Below are positions 1 to 13,715 of a stretch of 64,000 nucleotides of DNA, piece after piece. The position numbers and the translations under genes are program-made. Position 1 is the stretch's first letter. The number at the start of each line of letters is the position of its first letter. The DNA comes from Chrysoperla carnea (taxonomy: Eukaryota > Arthropoda > Insecta > Neuroptera > Chrysopidae): NCBI RefSeq assembly GCF_905475395.1, contig NC_058341.1:31821501-31885500 (forward strand), written 5' to 3'. The notes under the pieces are model-generated. The model worked only from the letters and a program-made list of their open reading frames with translations, ran no database searches and was not told where the DNA came from.

Positions 1-1230
1 AAGAGGTATCATATAATTTTGTTTATACAAAATTATATTTCATGATACTTGGTGTAGTACGTCGTATTCGAGGTTCTCAACATTAAAATGAATCCACTAT
101 TCATTTTAATGAAATTCGGAAAGGTGTATCTCCTTATCATACTCTTGTCTTATCATATGGCCCACGAACTGCAGCTGTCTTTTTTAAGATAAAAGAAAAA
201 ATTTTAATTTAATTATGAGTTCATCGAATATCCATCATTTGATGAACAGAGACGACTATAGTTAGAGTATTGATGATTGAAGAGCGATATCTATATTATC
301 AAATTTATAAGCATCACTTGTACACAATATATTTTATATATTTTTGTAGTTGCGTGGTATTGTAAAGCCAAAAATAACTCATTAATTGACTACAAAAATG
401 TATTTGGTATATATGTATGTACCGTGCTTTAAACCAAAACTTTTTTACAATACTGTAGGTTTACAATCACCTTAAGTTTAAAGTTCGGACACTATTCATG
501 GAAAACTCTTTATACAGCATAATTTCATACATTGTCATGTATATATAATTTTCTCTAACTAAAATAGCGGGATAATTGATCTTTATATTGCTCTCATACC
601 AAAGTGTTTTCGTAATAAGTAAACGTAGTGTATTGTCGAGAGACATGACAGAAACTATCCAGTCAATGTATTCTAGACAGTGAAACATATCCAATTTAAT
701 TTATTGAGCGCATTCTCAATGGTAGAATTTAATTTAACATACTTCGTAAACATAATTTTAAAATTATTTACCTCTACTTGGATGTCAAATAATATAATCT
801 AAATATTGTCAGATTATAATTTATTTGCAGAGAGCGGACTATGACTTACGCCAACAACGTCATAGCGTAAAGGTGGCAGTGTAACAAGGGGGCGGCAAAC
901 ATGTTGTACAATTTTCTCCAAGCTGATTTATTTGATTTTTGTTTATTTATTAGAGAATATATTTTTTCCAGCGACTTAGCCACAATAATGCTTCGTTTCT
1001 ATTCTTTCATTTAATTCACTAAATCATTCATTTAGTGAATCATTTATTCATTTAAGGAATCAGAAATTCATTTGATGAGCGTATCTTGCCCTCACTTACC
1101 TCCTTATATACCACTCGCAATATTTGATTTAAACGCTAAGATGTCAGCGCCACGATCAAATAAAATGTAAACCACACTTAAATAACTCGGCTAACTTTTC
1201 AGAATTAAAAGGCAAAAGATACCTACTTTT
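1..1230. other. Non-coding, no gene recognised
   Basis: AT-rich sequence without a supportable exon or RNA gene. A short perfect palindrome lies near 1014-1040 (ATTCACTAAAT, five-base loop, ATTTAGTGAAT). Short open frames here are of chance length. Confidence 0.5.
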
Positions 1231-1781
1231 TATACCATGTATATATGAAATATACATAGTATATTAAGTTTAGTCCCAAGTTTGTAACGCTTAAAAATAA
1301 TGATGCTAGGAAAAAACTTTTGTCATAGGTGTTCATAAAATCACCTAATTAGTCCATTTCCGATTATCCGTCCGTCTGTGGACACGATAACTCAAAAACG
1401 AAAAAAGATATCGAGCTGAAATTTTTACAGCGTCTTCAGGACGTAAAAAGTGAGGTCAAGTTCGTAAATGAGCATCATAGGTCAATTGGGTCTAAGGTCC
1501 GTAGGACCCATCTTGTAAACCGTTAGAGATAGAACAAAAGTTTAAATGTAAAAAATGTTCCTTATCAAAAATTAAACAACTTTGTTTGAAACATTTTTTC
1601 GTAAACATCACTGTTTACCCGTGAGGGCGAAAATTAGGCGGAAATTTTATAATATGTACTATACTTGATTATCAGTTATGTATGTGTCACATGTTTGTAT
1701 GTGTAATGTGATAAAGAAATCAACACTGACTATGCATGGTATTTCAACAATTAACTCAGTCAATTGTTTGTTTTCACTTGT
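1231..1781 (-). repeat. Dispersed repeat family A, copy 1 (reverse orientation)
   Basis: This is a reverse-complement copy of a 0.5-0.6 kb repeat found again at 4898, 6717, 22598 and 26551. In its forward sense the family begins with AACAAGTGAAAACAAACAAT, carries a central ACGGTTTACAAGATGGGTCC-like block and a GACGGACGGACAACCGGAAA-like block, and ends near GCATGGTATAAAAAGG. Near its start it has TACCATGCATA and at its end TATGCATGGTA, which are inverted relative to each other. No coding capacity or target duplication is evident, so the class is unknown. Confidence 0.8.
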
Positions 1782-2269
1782 TTATGTGCTGTACTTTGTT
1801 ATATGTGTATGGTATGTGCGTATGGTTTAAAAGATTGTAAACAAATTTTTCCGTTTAATATTATGTATCTAAGGGTTGCAAACTATAGTTCTTTTTTTTA
1901 TCGCTAGTTAGAGTCTTAGTATTAATATCCAATAGAAAAAGCCAACTTTAAAGCCCAATTGCACTTGCTTTGTCCGCCCCCATAACACCAACTTTACTTC
2001 TAGCCCTTGGACAAGGGCATGGAATTCATAAGTTTCTATATATGGAATTCATAAGGGCATTTAGTGCATTCCATCGACTCACTCTGTACACAAACCGTGA
2101 TTATATAATACCAATCTGTAGATTCAAGTAAAATTGTGTAGGTACTTAACGAAACCTTATAAATAAATCAAACCACATAATTAAAATCACCAAAAAGAAA
2201 ATCATAATCAAAAAAATAAGGTCACATGCATGAAAATTTGTGTAAAATGTTTAATATGATTTAAATTAA

Positions 2270-2824
2270 AAGGTGTTGAAAGTTATAACAAAAATTTTAA
2301 TGTGGGCAGCAAACACATCACTTCCTTGTACGTTTATTTGTAAACAAACAAATTGGGCTTTACGAGATATCGAAAAATTTGCTATGTCGTATAAAGAAGT
2401 GCAAAAAGATACAAAGCTAGATGTTACTACTGTTTCCACCTTTCCAAGCCTAACAGTTTCTGATTTATTTGAAATAGGGGAAAGTAGTCTTTTGCGTAAC
2501 GGTATTTAATTTGTACCGGGCGGTTTTAACATAACTGATAATTTTTATGAAATCCGATCTTGGCTTGATCCAGCGCTGAGCTGCTGCTTGGAATATGATA
2601 GTGATATTGTTCTAAATTTTTCTACATTAGACACGTACATTATTACACAGAACACCTATATAAGTACATATAGACATTACGCCGAAACCAAAATGAATTC
2701 AAAGTTGTTGAAATGGATATTTCCGTTGAAAAATTTATACCGTATATTTTCGCGATTACAATACTTACTTGACTTTGTACAAGAAAGTAAAAATAAAAGC
2801 GATAATTATAGATTTTTTTCGTAA
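2270..2824 (+). pseudogene. Decayed open reading frame, about 185 codons with one internal stop
   Basis: One frame stays open from 2270 to 2821 apart from a single TAA at 2507-2509, and ends at TAA 2822-2824. At this base composition a stop is expected about every 13 codons, so a frame this open is unlikely by chance. The translation looks protein-like, for example FEIGESSLLRNG just before the stop and YEIRSWLDPALSCC after it. It has no ATG that is an obvious start and is preceded by a stop at 2267-2269. I do not recognise the family. A relic of a mobile element, an endogenised virus or a host exon are all possible. Confidence refers to its being a coding relic, not to any function. Confidence 0.4.
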
Positions 2825-4897
2825 TTGCTATTTTTCTAGTATTTTGATTGTTTTTTATTCTATAAACTTTTAATTGGATAATTGCTAAAAACACGTTTAT
2901 TTGTATGTTACTATTACAATAATTATTAGCAATGGTTTAAATTTAAAACCTGTATCACGCAATGACCCCATTTAGCTTTATTATAAGCTTACAATAAATA
3001 CATCATATAGTGTGTCAAATAATAGCAGACCATTATTAGTATGATCTTTAAATGTCGGGCCAATAATTTTCTGATTAGGTAAAAACTTTTTATTAATTGT
3101 AAAATATATTAATGATCAAAAATTTCAGTGAAGTAAGTGAATTAATAGAAAAATCTAAACTCTTAGTTTCCGCCTTGATTTAAGAACTTCTGTTCTATAT
3201 AGATACAACAATTTGAGTGAGAAACGATATTTCAAATAATGTGAACGAAATCGATGAGGCTGGAACTTCATATCTGAGAAAGATTCAAATCTAATTAGTC
3301 ATTATTTCGGCAATTACTACGCGACAAAAATTTGCGTACTCGCATAGTCATACGGAAAGCCCTGCATGCATGTACGCAAAGTCCTTCACCTTTCTTTCTT
3401 CTCGCTTTTTTAACCTTTCTGCCTATACCGCACCCTAGACCACAAGGTGGCCGCTGGCGTGGATTGAGACTTTAGCTGTAGGGTTTCTGGTATATAATGT
3501 TTAGTTTGAAATATAATTGTTAGTGACATCTGGAGTCTGTAGTGATCAATTTTTAAGTTTGTCGGTGACTATAAAGTTTACTCGAGGAAGGTGACTATTA
3601 AGTTTACTCTATCTTATACTCTTTGACCTTCGGTGGCAGTTTCTTCTCAAGGATGACATGGGGAACCTTTTACTCTAGGTGCAGAGAACCCATTTGCTGT
3701 ATCACTGTTTTGCATTACTTTTATTATTATTATCATACAATTGTTAATTTTGAGTGTCGGAAGGAAAACAATAGCTTTCTATCATAAAATTAACTAAAAG
3801 ATAATCGATATTTAAAATATATTGGAGATTTAACGAATAATTGTAGAGTAAATACATTGCAGTTACAGGTGATTATTAACGTAAAAATGCCTTCATTTTA
3901 GTCAAATCTGAAATAATTCATACGCAGAAGTGAGAAAATTATGCATCCAAATCTATCACTATCTTTCGACTATACGTATTATGTATTTTATATGATAAAA
4001 AAATAATTTTCAGAAAACAATATGTACCTTGCTTAAATCACTATGTGGTTTCTCTATTTATGAGGGGATTTAACAGAATGCAATCAGGCTGAAGACTGGT
4101 TGTTAATGTGATTTTATTTGTGAATAAACTAAATATAAGATTTTTTTGATACTAGATACATTAAAGTGTGTTCGGTGGTGCATTATGATATTACACCAAT
4201 ACATTTTTTATCAATAGTTATTTACCAAGAATATTCCAAGAATAATAGTGTAAGAATGAGAGACCATTTCTATGTTATATTAAGAAAAAGGATTTTACAA
4301 AAGTCATAAAATTAATATAAATTTGGATTCAAGGTACTACATTCTTCTCTATAATAAATAAATTTGAATTCACATTCATTAAATGATGGTATATTCTCTA
4401 CGGACTAATAACAGATCCTTTTTACCATTTACATAATTGGTGTAACATTACACGTAATAGAATCGGTTTTGTCCACATTTGTATCAAATCATTGAAAATA
4501 TTATCTCTTTTAGTTCTACAGAGTGTTAAAAAAAAGCATGAATTTATGTATAATAAAACCCTTTTTATTATGTCAAATTCTGATTTAAAAAACCATAACA
4601 GAAAAAAAATATTTTTTTTTGTTTTAAATTTTGAAGAATCTTTATAGGTATTTTACATGTATTGGCCCTTGTTTTAAGGAGGTATAAACTGTACTTTTCT
4701 ATTTTCTCGAAAATATAATAGGATAGAATTTGAGATAGTATTTCAGAACAATAATATACAGTTAATCAATTGTACCGTCCGCTGTTCCAACGCAGTGCCT
4801 TTGAAACAAATTACTCAGATAAAAATTGTCTAAATAAAAATTTCACATAAAATCGAAATTATTTATTCATGCAGAAGTAGCCAAATTTATATTACAA
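2825..4897. other. Non-coding, no gene recognised
   Basis: No exon, RNA gene or strong repeat was seen. A small local duplication lies near 3567-3610, where a GTGACTAT-AAGTTTACTC-like block occurs twice. Confidence 0.5.
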
Positions 4898-5384
4898 ACA
4901 AGTGAAAACAAACAATTGACTGAGTTAATTGTTGAAATACCATGCATAGTCAGTGTTGATTTCTTTATCACATTACACATACAAACATGTGACACATACA
5001 TAACTGATAATCAAGTATAGTACATATTATTAAATTTTCGCCTAATTGGTGCCCCCACGGGTAAACAGTGATGTTTACGAAAAAATGTTTCAAACAAAAG
5101 TTGTGTAATTTTTGATAAGGAACATTTTTTACATTTAAACTTTTGTTCTATCTCTAACGGTTTACAAGATGGGTATTACGGACCCAAGACCCAATTGACC
5201 TATGATGCTCATTTACTAACTCGACCTCAATTTTTACGTCCTGAGTATGCTGTAAGAATTTCAGCTCGATATCTTTTTTCGTTTTTGAGTTATCGTGTCC
5301 ACAGACGGACGGACAACTGGAAATGGACTAATTAAGTAATTTTATGAACAATGACAAAATTTTTTTCCTAGCATCATTATTTTT
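4898..5384 (+). repeat. Dispersed repeat family A, copy 2, cut short by a tandem array
   Basis: This copy runs from the ACAAGTGAAAACAAACAATT start through the CACAGACGGACGGACAAC block to CCTAGCATCATTATTTTT. There it switches abruptly into the 307-bp array. The expected family A end (AAGCGTTACAAACTTGGGAC and beyond) is missing, and it does not resume after the array. Confidence 0.8.
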
Positions 5385-6310
5385 GATTTTTTTCAAGGGG
5401 TACCCCTTCAAAAAATTCCAAAAAATCGAAAAAAATTTTGTGTTTCGGAATTTGATGAAACACAGTTTATAAGGTATAATTGACCCAAAAAATTCAAAAA
5501 TCGGGTTCATTTAACGATTGGGCGGCTAAATTTTGAGATATCGGCAAAAATCGATCCAAAAACTCGTTTTTTTCAAACTTCTACTAGCTCAATCGTTAAA
5601 TGAACCCGATTTTTGAATTTTTTGGGTCAAAATACCCTTATAAACTGAATTTTATCGAATTCCGAAACAGAAAAAATTTTTCGATTTTTTCGATTTTTTT
5701 CAAGGGGTACCCCTTCAAAAAATTCCGAAAAATCGAAAAAAATTTTGTGTTTCGGAATTTGATGAAACACAGTTTATAAGGTATAATTGACCCAAAAAAT
5801 TCAAAAATCGGGTTCATTTAACGATTGGGCGGCTAAATTTTGAGATATCGGCAAAAATCGATCCAAAAACTCGTTTTTTTCAAACTTCTACTAGCTCAAT
5901 CGTTAAATGAACCCGATTTTAGAATTTTTTGGGTCAAAATACCCTTATAAACTGAATTTTATCGAATTCCGAAACAGAAAAAATTTTTCGATTTTTTCGA
6001 TTTTTTTCAAGGGGTACCCCTTCAAAAAATTCCAAAAAATCGAAAAAAATTTTGTGTTTCGGAATTTGTTGAAACACAGTCTATAAGGTATAATTGACCC
6101 AAAAAATTCAAAAATCGGGTTCATTTATCGATTGGGCGGCTAATTTTTGAGATATCGCCAAAAATCGATCCAAAATCTCGTTTTTTTCAAAATGTACTAG
6201 CCCAATCGTCAAATAAACTCGATTTTTGAATTTTTTGAATCAAAATTAACTTATAAACTGAGTTTTATCGAATTCTGAAACAGAAAATTTTTTTTGATTT
6301 TTTTGATCTT
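5385..6310. repeat. Tandem array, three units of 307 bp with dyad symmetry
   Basis: The palindrome GGGGTACCCC occurs at 5397, 5704 and 6011, which gives an exact 307-bp period. The first two units are nearly identical and the third decays toward its end. Each unit is itself an inverted repeat: the arm at about 5416-5518 is matched in reverse by about 5591-5695, around a 70-bp centre. A unit could therefore fold into a long hairpin. Open frames here (5328-5510, 6251-6517) are by-products of the repeat. Confidence 0.9.
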
Positions 6311-6716
6311 TTCCAAAGGGTGGGTATGTGTTTTATCATCTTTATCGCTGCCGTTGTTAACTTTTTGGAGGCCCTGAGCACATGAGGACCTTTTTCTCTG
6401 AACCCCTTTTCCCTTTTTGAACCCAACTAGTGTGCTAATTAGATAACTATTCAATGTCATTGCCGAATTTCGAATTAATCGCCTTAGTTTTTTTAAGAGG
6501 CTAAGTACACTTATCAATTATCAAATGAATTAATTTTTGTAAAAATTTGAATAAAGATCCAATAAAATTTCAAATTAATTTTGTATAATTCTCCTTAAGA
6601 ATTAATTGTTTAATGCAAAAAAATTAGCAAATTTTAACCTTCCCATGCAGACTGTCTGACCACACCAAAATTATATAAACGATTAAAAAAACCGAATCTT
6701 GTGAGAACATTATTAA
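6311..6716. other. Non-coding, no gene recognised
   Basis: Spacer between the tandem array and family A copy 3. Nothing further is recognised. Confidence 0.5.
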
Positions 6717-7134
6717 CAAACAATTGACTGAGTTTATTGTTGAAATACCATGCATAGACAGTGTTGATTACTCTATCACATTACACATATATTTATACAT
6801 GCCACACATACATAACTGATATTCTCATATAATACATACTATACAATTTGCGCTCTCACCGGTAAACAGTTATGTTTACGAAAAAATGTTTCAAACAAAA
6901 GTTGGTTATTTTTTTTATAAGGAATATTTTTTACATTTAAACTTTTGGTCTATCTCTAACGGTTTTGAGTTATCTAGTTGACGGATGGACGGACAATCGA
7001 AAATGGACTATGTATTTAGGTGACTTTTGGAACACCTATACCAAAATTTTGTTCATAGCATCAATATTTTTAAGCGTTACAAACTTAGAACTAAACTTAG
7101 TATACCTTGCGTATTACATATATGCATGGTATAA
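6717..7134 (+). repeat. Dispersed repeat family A, copy 3
   Basis: A diverged copy starting at AACAAACAATTGACTGAGTT and ending at GCATGGTATAACAAAC. It is shorter than the others because the middle block (the GATGGGTCC and GTCCTGAGTACGC part) is deleted: the TCTAACGGTTT block passes almost directly into the GACGGACGGACA block. Confidence 0.75.
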
Positions 7135-10100
7135 CAAACTTTTGCATTAGAAACAGAAAAAAAATTTTAAAATGACCCTTAGAGCATGAGGTACAAAGAC
7201 ACTAAACAAACTGTTGTTATGCTATTTTAAAGATATATCCCAACGGATCGTCAATTGTCTCTCAATGGAACTTATCTGGCCACTGAGTAATCTGAACTGT
7301 GTGTCGAGACGAATCGAAACTGTGCCACCAGGTACTACAAGAACTATTTTCGTCATTAATAATGTTGACAATAATAATGTTCGTGCTTTTTTTTGTGGCC
7401 GTTGAAAATAGTTGAGAACTTGAGCATCAAGTCGATTGTCGAATATAGGTGCTTCTACGATTTTCCTGACCTATTATTTTCGATTAAAAATTGATTGTAA
7501 CAATGTGAGTTTGTTTTAACGTACTGTATAATAAAGCCTCCTTCCATTATAATTAAATTTGAATATATGAAAGTGCTGGCTGAATAAATTTATTTTTATG
7601 AATATATTATAATTATAGTGGGTATATAGGTGTATAAAGAAAAGGACAATAATTTAATTTAAATCTATTTAGAATGGTGGTACTATATTCAACTGAAAAT
7701 TATTTAATTGACCAATACATGAGACAATCACCAATCTTATTATCAAATTAAATGGCAATTTAAATCGGATTTTAAACTTCTAAAATAAATTTATAGTTAA
7801 AAGGGAATACTTAAAATAGTGTAACGTTCTACCCCTCGTTCGATACAATAAAACACCACTAGATGAATTCTTTGAAAATTTTGCTTCACTGCTAATTTAA
7901 CCTAATTAAAAAGGTGCATTAATTATTCTACACATAAATCAATGTACAATCTTGATTTCCAAATGTGTTTCAAACCAATATAAGAACAAGATCCGAAATA
8001 GGATTGACTTTCGTCTATCTGTTTACCGAATGAAAAATATTTTTTATGAAATGTATAATATTAACAAATATCCCTATAATGGGTTGCCTAAAAAATATGG
8101 TCAAGAATATTTTTAATCAAAATATTTAAACTTGGAAAGCTTGTAAACTTGTATATATGCGATAATAGTGAACGAAAAGAGGCAGACAACTCAGCTGCTG
8201 CAAATTCCTTATGACTTTTACTTTCAAGAATATTAGATTTAAGACAAAATATTAAAATGGTGGAAACGCATATAAAAGCATTCATTATATTCCGTTACAA
8301 TGTACTTATATATTTATTTGCGCTCCCACCTTATTTATGTAGGGTTGTGAGCAGCAGGTTAAGATTAATAATCGTTGATCAATTGTTATAATTAAATAGA
8401 TTGTAGGTAAAACGAAGTTCACTGGGCCAACTAGTTTTCAATATTGTTTTCATGAATATTATTGTTCCAATATACTCCTTAGGCGATCATATGTATGTTG
8501 ATCAATATTGACATTGATTCAATAATATTGATCATGTGAACCAAGCCGATCGTTTTGTTTTCCTCAATAGTCAGATAATTAATATATTATTCAATGTATT
8601 TCGACGTATTTTCTGCATAAACCAAAAAATTATCCAAACTGAATCATTTCAATTACGAAATTTAGAATACGGTGCTCTCCGATGCTCCGATGAATTTTCT
8701 TAGTTCTTAACAGGTACATTATAAAATGAAGCAGTTTTCTGCAAAATTTGATGCTTTTTAATTCACCGTTTTAGGCTGTACATTGTCCGTCGATTTTTTT
8801 TTTTTAGGTAGGTTATCACCAACGCCTAAACTTGCGTTCAGTATACAATGTCTGTAGGATATAATATTAAAACAAACAATACGAACAAATATTAAATTTA
8901 TCATTTTTTTTCAGGCGTACCCAAACTATATATTGTCAAAGACGTAAACAATTAAAGGGTAACAACAAAACAACAATACATACCCGTAATGCCTGGCTCT
9001 TTTGATATGTGATATATTATAAATACCTCCTACAACTTTTAGACGAACTTTACTATTTGACATTTTTACCGTGGATATTTACACGCTCAAGCCATGGGTG
9101 CCACCAAGTTACATTCAGGGGGTGTATTTGCATCTATTTTTGGGTGGGGCAAAACAATCGAATATTTTTTTTTTTAATTTCGATACCGAAAAAATGGTTG
9201 CTATGCATCCCTCATCAAAGTTTTCATTTTTATAGGAAATTTCTAGGAAGTTCAACGCTCTACAAAAGAGGTTTCTTACACTTTACCCACCAATCGAAAA
9301 AATTTTTCTTCCTAATTTTATAACTCGCAAATTAATAAAACTAATAAATGGGCAGTACATATTTTTGAAAAAAGTTAACTGATCTCCAAAAATGGTCTCT
9401 TTTTTTATAATATTACTGTAAACGTTTAAAAGGTATTCATAGCCACATTTCAAAACATACCTATTTTCGAACTTTTTAATAATTAACTTACAAAATTCGA
9501 TCACTTTTTTTATGAACAAATCTCGAAAACTTGACTTGAAAGTGAAAGTACTACGTATATGTATGTGAAAGTCACGTTACCGTCTGACTAGATACAGGAA
9601 AAAAATATAATATTTCCTTTTTATAGAACATATTAAGATTTAAACATGTACCCATAAGAAGTAATAAAAAAAATACATAAAATATTTTGTTATACGGTTT
9701 TCTGTCCCTTATTGTTAGATGATATCAAACATAAAACCTTGCAAAATTTAAATACAAAGCATGTAATTAATTATTCATTTACAACTTGTATTTTTTAGTC
9801 ATATTTTACATGAAAATATTGACTTATGGACTGTATCGAAGGTCAATAAGAAGGAGTGGGTGTGTGTTATAAATCCGTTTTGTAGCTCCTATAACACTAA
9901 TTAATAGCTTCAATATATTTGTTTTTTGACGCTGCTGAAATCCGGTTCGTAGGATTATCTACCAGGCAGACCGATTTTATTAAAATGGAGATTGATTTCA
10001 GTGGATTTTCAGGAGAAAAACCGTTTTTTTTTCGATGTTTTTAAGATTTACGTAGTACCACAAAATATGAAAAAAAAATCAAATTGAATAAAAAAATTGG

Positions 10101-13100
10101 TTTAATAAGAACCACCTAATATAGGGAAAATGTGACCTTAGTGATGGAACTCGCTTGAGAAATTTTTTTATTTATTTTTTAACAATACAACTCTGTTGTA
10201 TTGTACTAAGTAAATGTAAAATATACAGAGTGCTTATAAATTCGATAAGTTAAAAGCACCATGTTAAGATTTACCTTCAAAATCATTGGATCTTAGTTTT
10301 TGTTACTGAGTTAATAAAACTATTAAACTTTATTTTTATTTTAATAAGCAAAGTTATAGAAAATTAATAGTTCTATAATTACCATCAGGTTATATTTTCT
10401 GTAAGTCTTGTACTTATCAAAAGATGGACAATTAATTTTTGAAAGTCCTAAAAATTGAATAATAAATGGTGAAAGCGCAATTAAAAAAGTGTACGATTTT
10501 ATTTCACAGGGTTTTAAAAACGAACTCTTCAGTGCCCCATCCTGTACACATTTCGTTGCGACTATTATTTAGGTGATTATTTTTGTTTACCATTTTGAGG
10601 ATTAATAAAGATAAGCATTAAGAAAAATGAAGTTTTAACCATGACTTGGTATTCGGAATTTAAGACAATCTAGATGTTTTTTGGCCTTCTGTTTATATTA
10701 AAAGAAAGTAATTGAAAACGTAATTTTCATTTTAAAAAAATCATTTAAATTAAAGACATTTAAACAATTTTTAGAATTATGATTAAGTGTATATTAAAAA
10801 AAAGGTAATTTTTTAATTAGGCTCATCAAGAAGTTATGCCTGAACCCTTCAAAAGGATAGGGTCAAGTGGTATACGTTGGCTTTACCGTACACAGTGCTC
10901 TAGTGATGAAATGAGCAAAAAAAGTATCCCTTGCTATGCAGTCATGCACGAGCCACAGCCTTTAATCGTGTTAATTTTGAAAGTTTCGGGTATTTTATTG
11001 ATGTATTATCAATAGGCCTTTGTCCAGATGACGAATTTCAATGTATCTTTCATTAAAATTTGAAAATGTGCGAGAATAGATGACAAGATATTTTGATATT
11101 TAGTTTCTATGGCAAGTGCAGGTTGTGACGTCATCAAGTGTTATTTTCTTTTCATTACATTTGTACATGTAAATCCTTCATATTTGCATAGTTATTGATG
11201 TTATCCAAAAATTGATTTCGCAAGGCCCATTGTGATATATTATGCGCTACTGTGTACTTGGAGCCGAACCACTGTGGACGCCTTATGATTGACAATGCAG
11301 CATTTCTCACTTTTTTAAATATGTTTGGTCTCGCTAAATTTAATTGAAATTTAATGCTGAGTAATTGACCTCGGAAAAAAGTGAGCCTTTGTTGACCACA
11401 TGACTCTATACACCAAAAATTGCTTTTTTACTTTTTTTAAGTTACTCTCTGTAAGTAAATATGATAAAAAAATACCAGGGAATTTTATTATATGACATAA
11501 TATTTCCATTAGGGAGAGTATATTTTGTACATTATGTAATAAATATCTATTATTATTATTATTATTATTATTGTTATTATTGCAGACACAGTACCAGTGT
11601 AGCGTAAAATGAGATAAAATTTTGTAATTTAAAATACAAAATTAGGAATGACAGTTCAATTTTGTAAACTTAATTTTATTGTTTGGTTTAATTTTCTGAA
11701 ATACAATTTTTCTGAATAGCGACTAAATAACAACTAAAGATAAATTTGAAAAGTCTAAAAAAAAATTAAAGAATGCATAAAATATGAGCTGAAAGAAGAT
11801 ACTTGTGAATTCTAAATAGTAAATCCTTAAATGTTAAGATGTAGTCGAAAGATTTCAATCTTTTCTTCCTAATCTACGAATACGTAATCTTTCGATTGCA
11901 TGTTATCACAACATATTTAATGCACTGTGGTTTTTTTTTATTTTTTAATAAATTTTATTGTATATTGGGTGTTTTATTTTTATAACAACCAATTGCCAGA
12001 GAAAGAGGGCATATACCCCTCGGTGTCCCAATTAAAAATTTTAAATCAGGGTAGGTGGTGCACATCTTTTTCTTCATACTTCAGTCATAAGTACGTATCT
12101 TCGGAATTAATTTTAAGGAGAAAAGCTAAAGATAAAACGATTGAAAGACTCTCTTTGCACACTCTTTGTGTCCTCATTGCAAAGGAGTCACAAAGTAAAC
12201 TGGAAATGAGAAAAATTCTTGAATTTTGCAAATGACATCAAAAATTTCCCCGACAAGAAAAAACTGCGTGAAAAGTTTTTTCTCATTAGTCTTACATGCC
12301 CAAATAAGGGGGAAAAAATCAATTGGTCTAAAATTTTAGAACGTTTGTTTCAATGACTAAATCTAACACAAGGGCTAGTTCTTATAAAGTTTGAAAATCA
12401 AGAAATATTGTGAGGGCCGATATTTGAAGATCATGACACAATCTAGATTCGCGGCCTTCATCATTGAGGGAAACATTATTTCAAGTCCAACGTGAACTAT
12501 TCATACCACTTGCGAAATTCATGATGGGCTCTATAGCTAAGATACATTTGATGAATCAGACCCCCAACCTGTATTTTCATTTTAATTCCACGAAGAGTAG
12601 GTACATATTTTGACACTAATACCTGCATTTTAAATAATAAAATATTGATTGATTCTCTAAAAAACATATGGATACTTTTGATAAGCGAATAATATATTAT
12701 TATTTTTAGATACAACTGAAGAGAATACAATATTCCATTTGATTTAAAATATATACTGCGTTGTTTAAAAATACCAGTGAGGCTTTCTGTATCTGTCTAT
12801 CTTACTTTCATTGAATGGGATAGAGTGAAATAAAATATATAAATAAATATAATATTATAAGGGAAGGTGTAGTATCTAGAAGAAAAATTTACATTTATAT
12901 GTTTTTTAAATCCATGCTTTAATGAAAATTATCTTTGTTTAAAGCTCTGTTACTCTTCAATACTATGTATTATTTTTGAGAATTTCAATTGTAAATAAAT
13001 ATCGATAAAACATGTAAACCATGGTATAAATATGGTAGCTATGGTACAAGATCATAAGGTACCATGTTTGACACCCTAATGTACTTAGAATCACCTTCAC

Positions 13101-13423
13101 TGAATATATATGAAGGCGCTCTCTTCAACATGTAATCGTTTCAGTTCTTATATATTATTTCTTTAGCCTGTTTTTCTATCACTATGAGAGATTTTCTTTA
13201 TACCTTTTTTCCATGATTTACACCCCATTTTAAAGCTTACCATGCTGGCTAACGACGAAAACTAGTCCCACAATCTAAAAATGAACCACTCCGATTTGGT
13301 TTTAAAACCAAATAAAATTTTGTTCAGTAAGTAATTTGCTTATCATATCATATCTGTAATAAAATTGCCTATACACAATAAATTGGAAGTAAATTACTGT
13401 TGATATTTTGTATGGCTTATATA
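7135..13423. other. Non-coding, no gene recognised
   Basis: Long AT-rich stretch. A clean ATT microsatellite lies at about 11549-11582. The open frames at 9009-9323 and 11927-12235 show no family features, splice context or neighbouring exons, and I do not call them genes. A block at 8300-8330 (TATTTATTTGCGCTCCCACC) recurs near 17090-17115 with small changes, so short repeat pieces are present. Confidence 0.5.
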
Positions 13424-13715
13424 TTATTTATCTCGTCTGTTTTTAGCAACGAATACTGCACTGCGGAATACCGCCCGGGTCGAATCATTAAAAGCAAAAT
13501 TCAACGTTTTAAACCCCCGAACTGAAAAAAGTGTTGTTATAAAAAGGGGTGTGTCTGTCTGTCTGTCTGTCTGTGGCATCGTAGCGCCTAAACGGATGAA
13601 CCATTTTTGATTTTTTTGATTTTGTTTAAAAGATAATTTCAGGAGGTAAAAGGAAAAAGTCAATTTAATGGAGAGTGTTCTTAGAAATGTTCCAATGCGA
13701 GTTTAGAGTTCCGTA
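13424..13715 (-). repeat. Dispersed repeat family B, copy 1 (GTCT-rich insect repeat)
   Basis: Contains (GTCT)n at 13553-13574, then GGCATCGTAGCGCCTAAACG and GATGAACCATTTTTGATTTT, followed by AGTTCCGTACCCG. Reverse-complement relatives occur at 22416-22590 and 42750-42930, which share CGGTTCATCCGTTTA-like text followed by a CA-rich run. This layout resembles the 3' tails of insect non-LTR elements. That class is inferred, since no reverse transcriptase is present. Confidence 0.65.

Noticed and set aside
5385..6310. CRISPR-like array
   Set aside because: The units are 307 bp, contiguous and without unique spacers, in a eukaryotic context.
9009..9323. 104-codon plus-strand frame
   Set aside because: Length is near what chance allows at this composition, rich in Phe/Ile/Lys, no domain, no splice partners.
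10216..10550. Possible inverted-repeat element with TACAGAGTG and CATCCTGTAC ends
   Set aside because: Only the outer few bases agree; the arms do not match inward.
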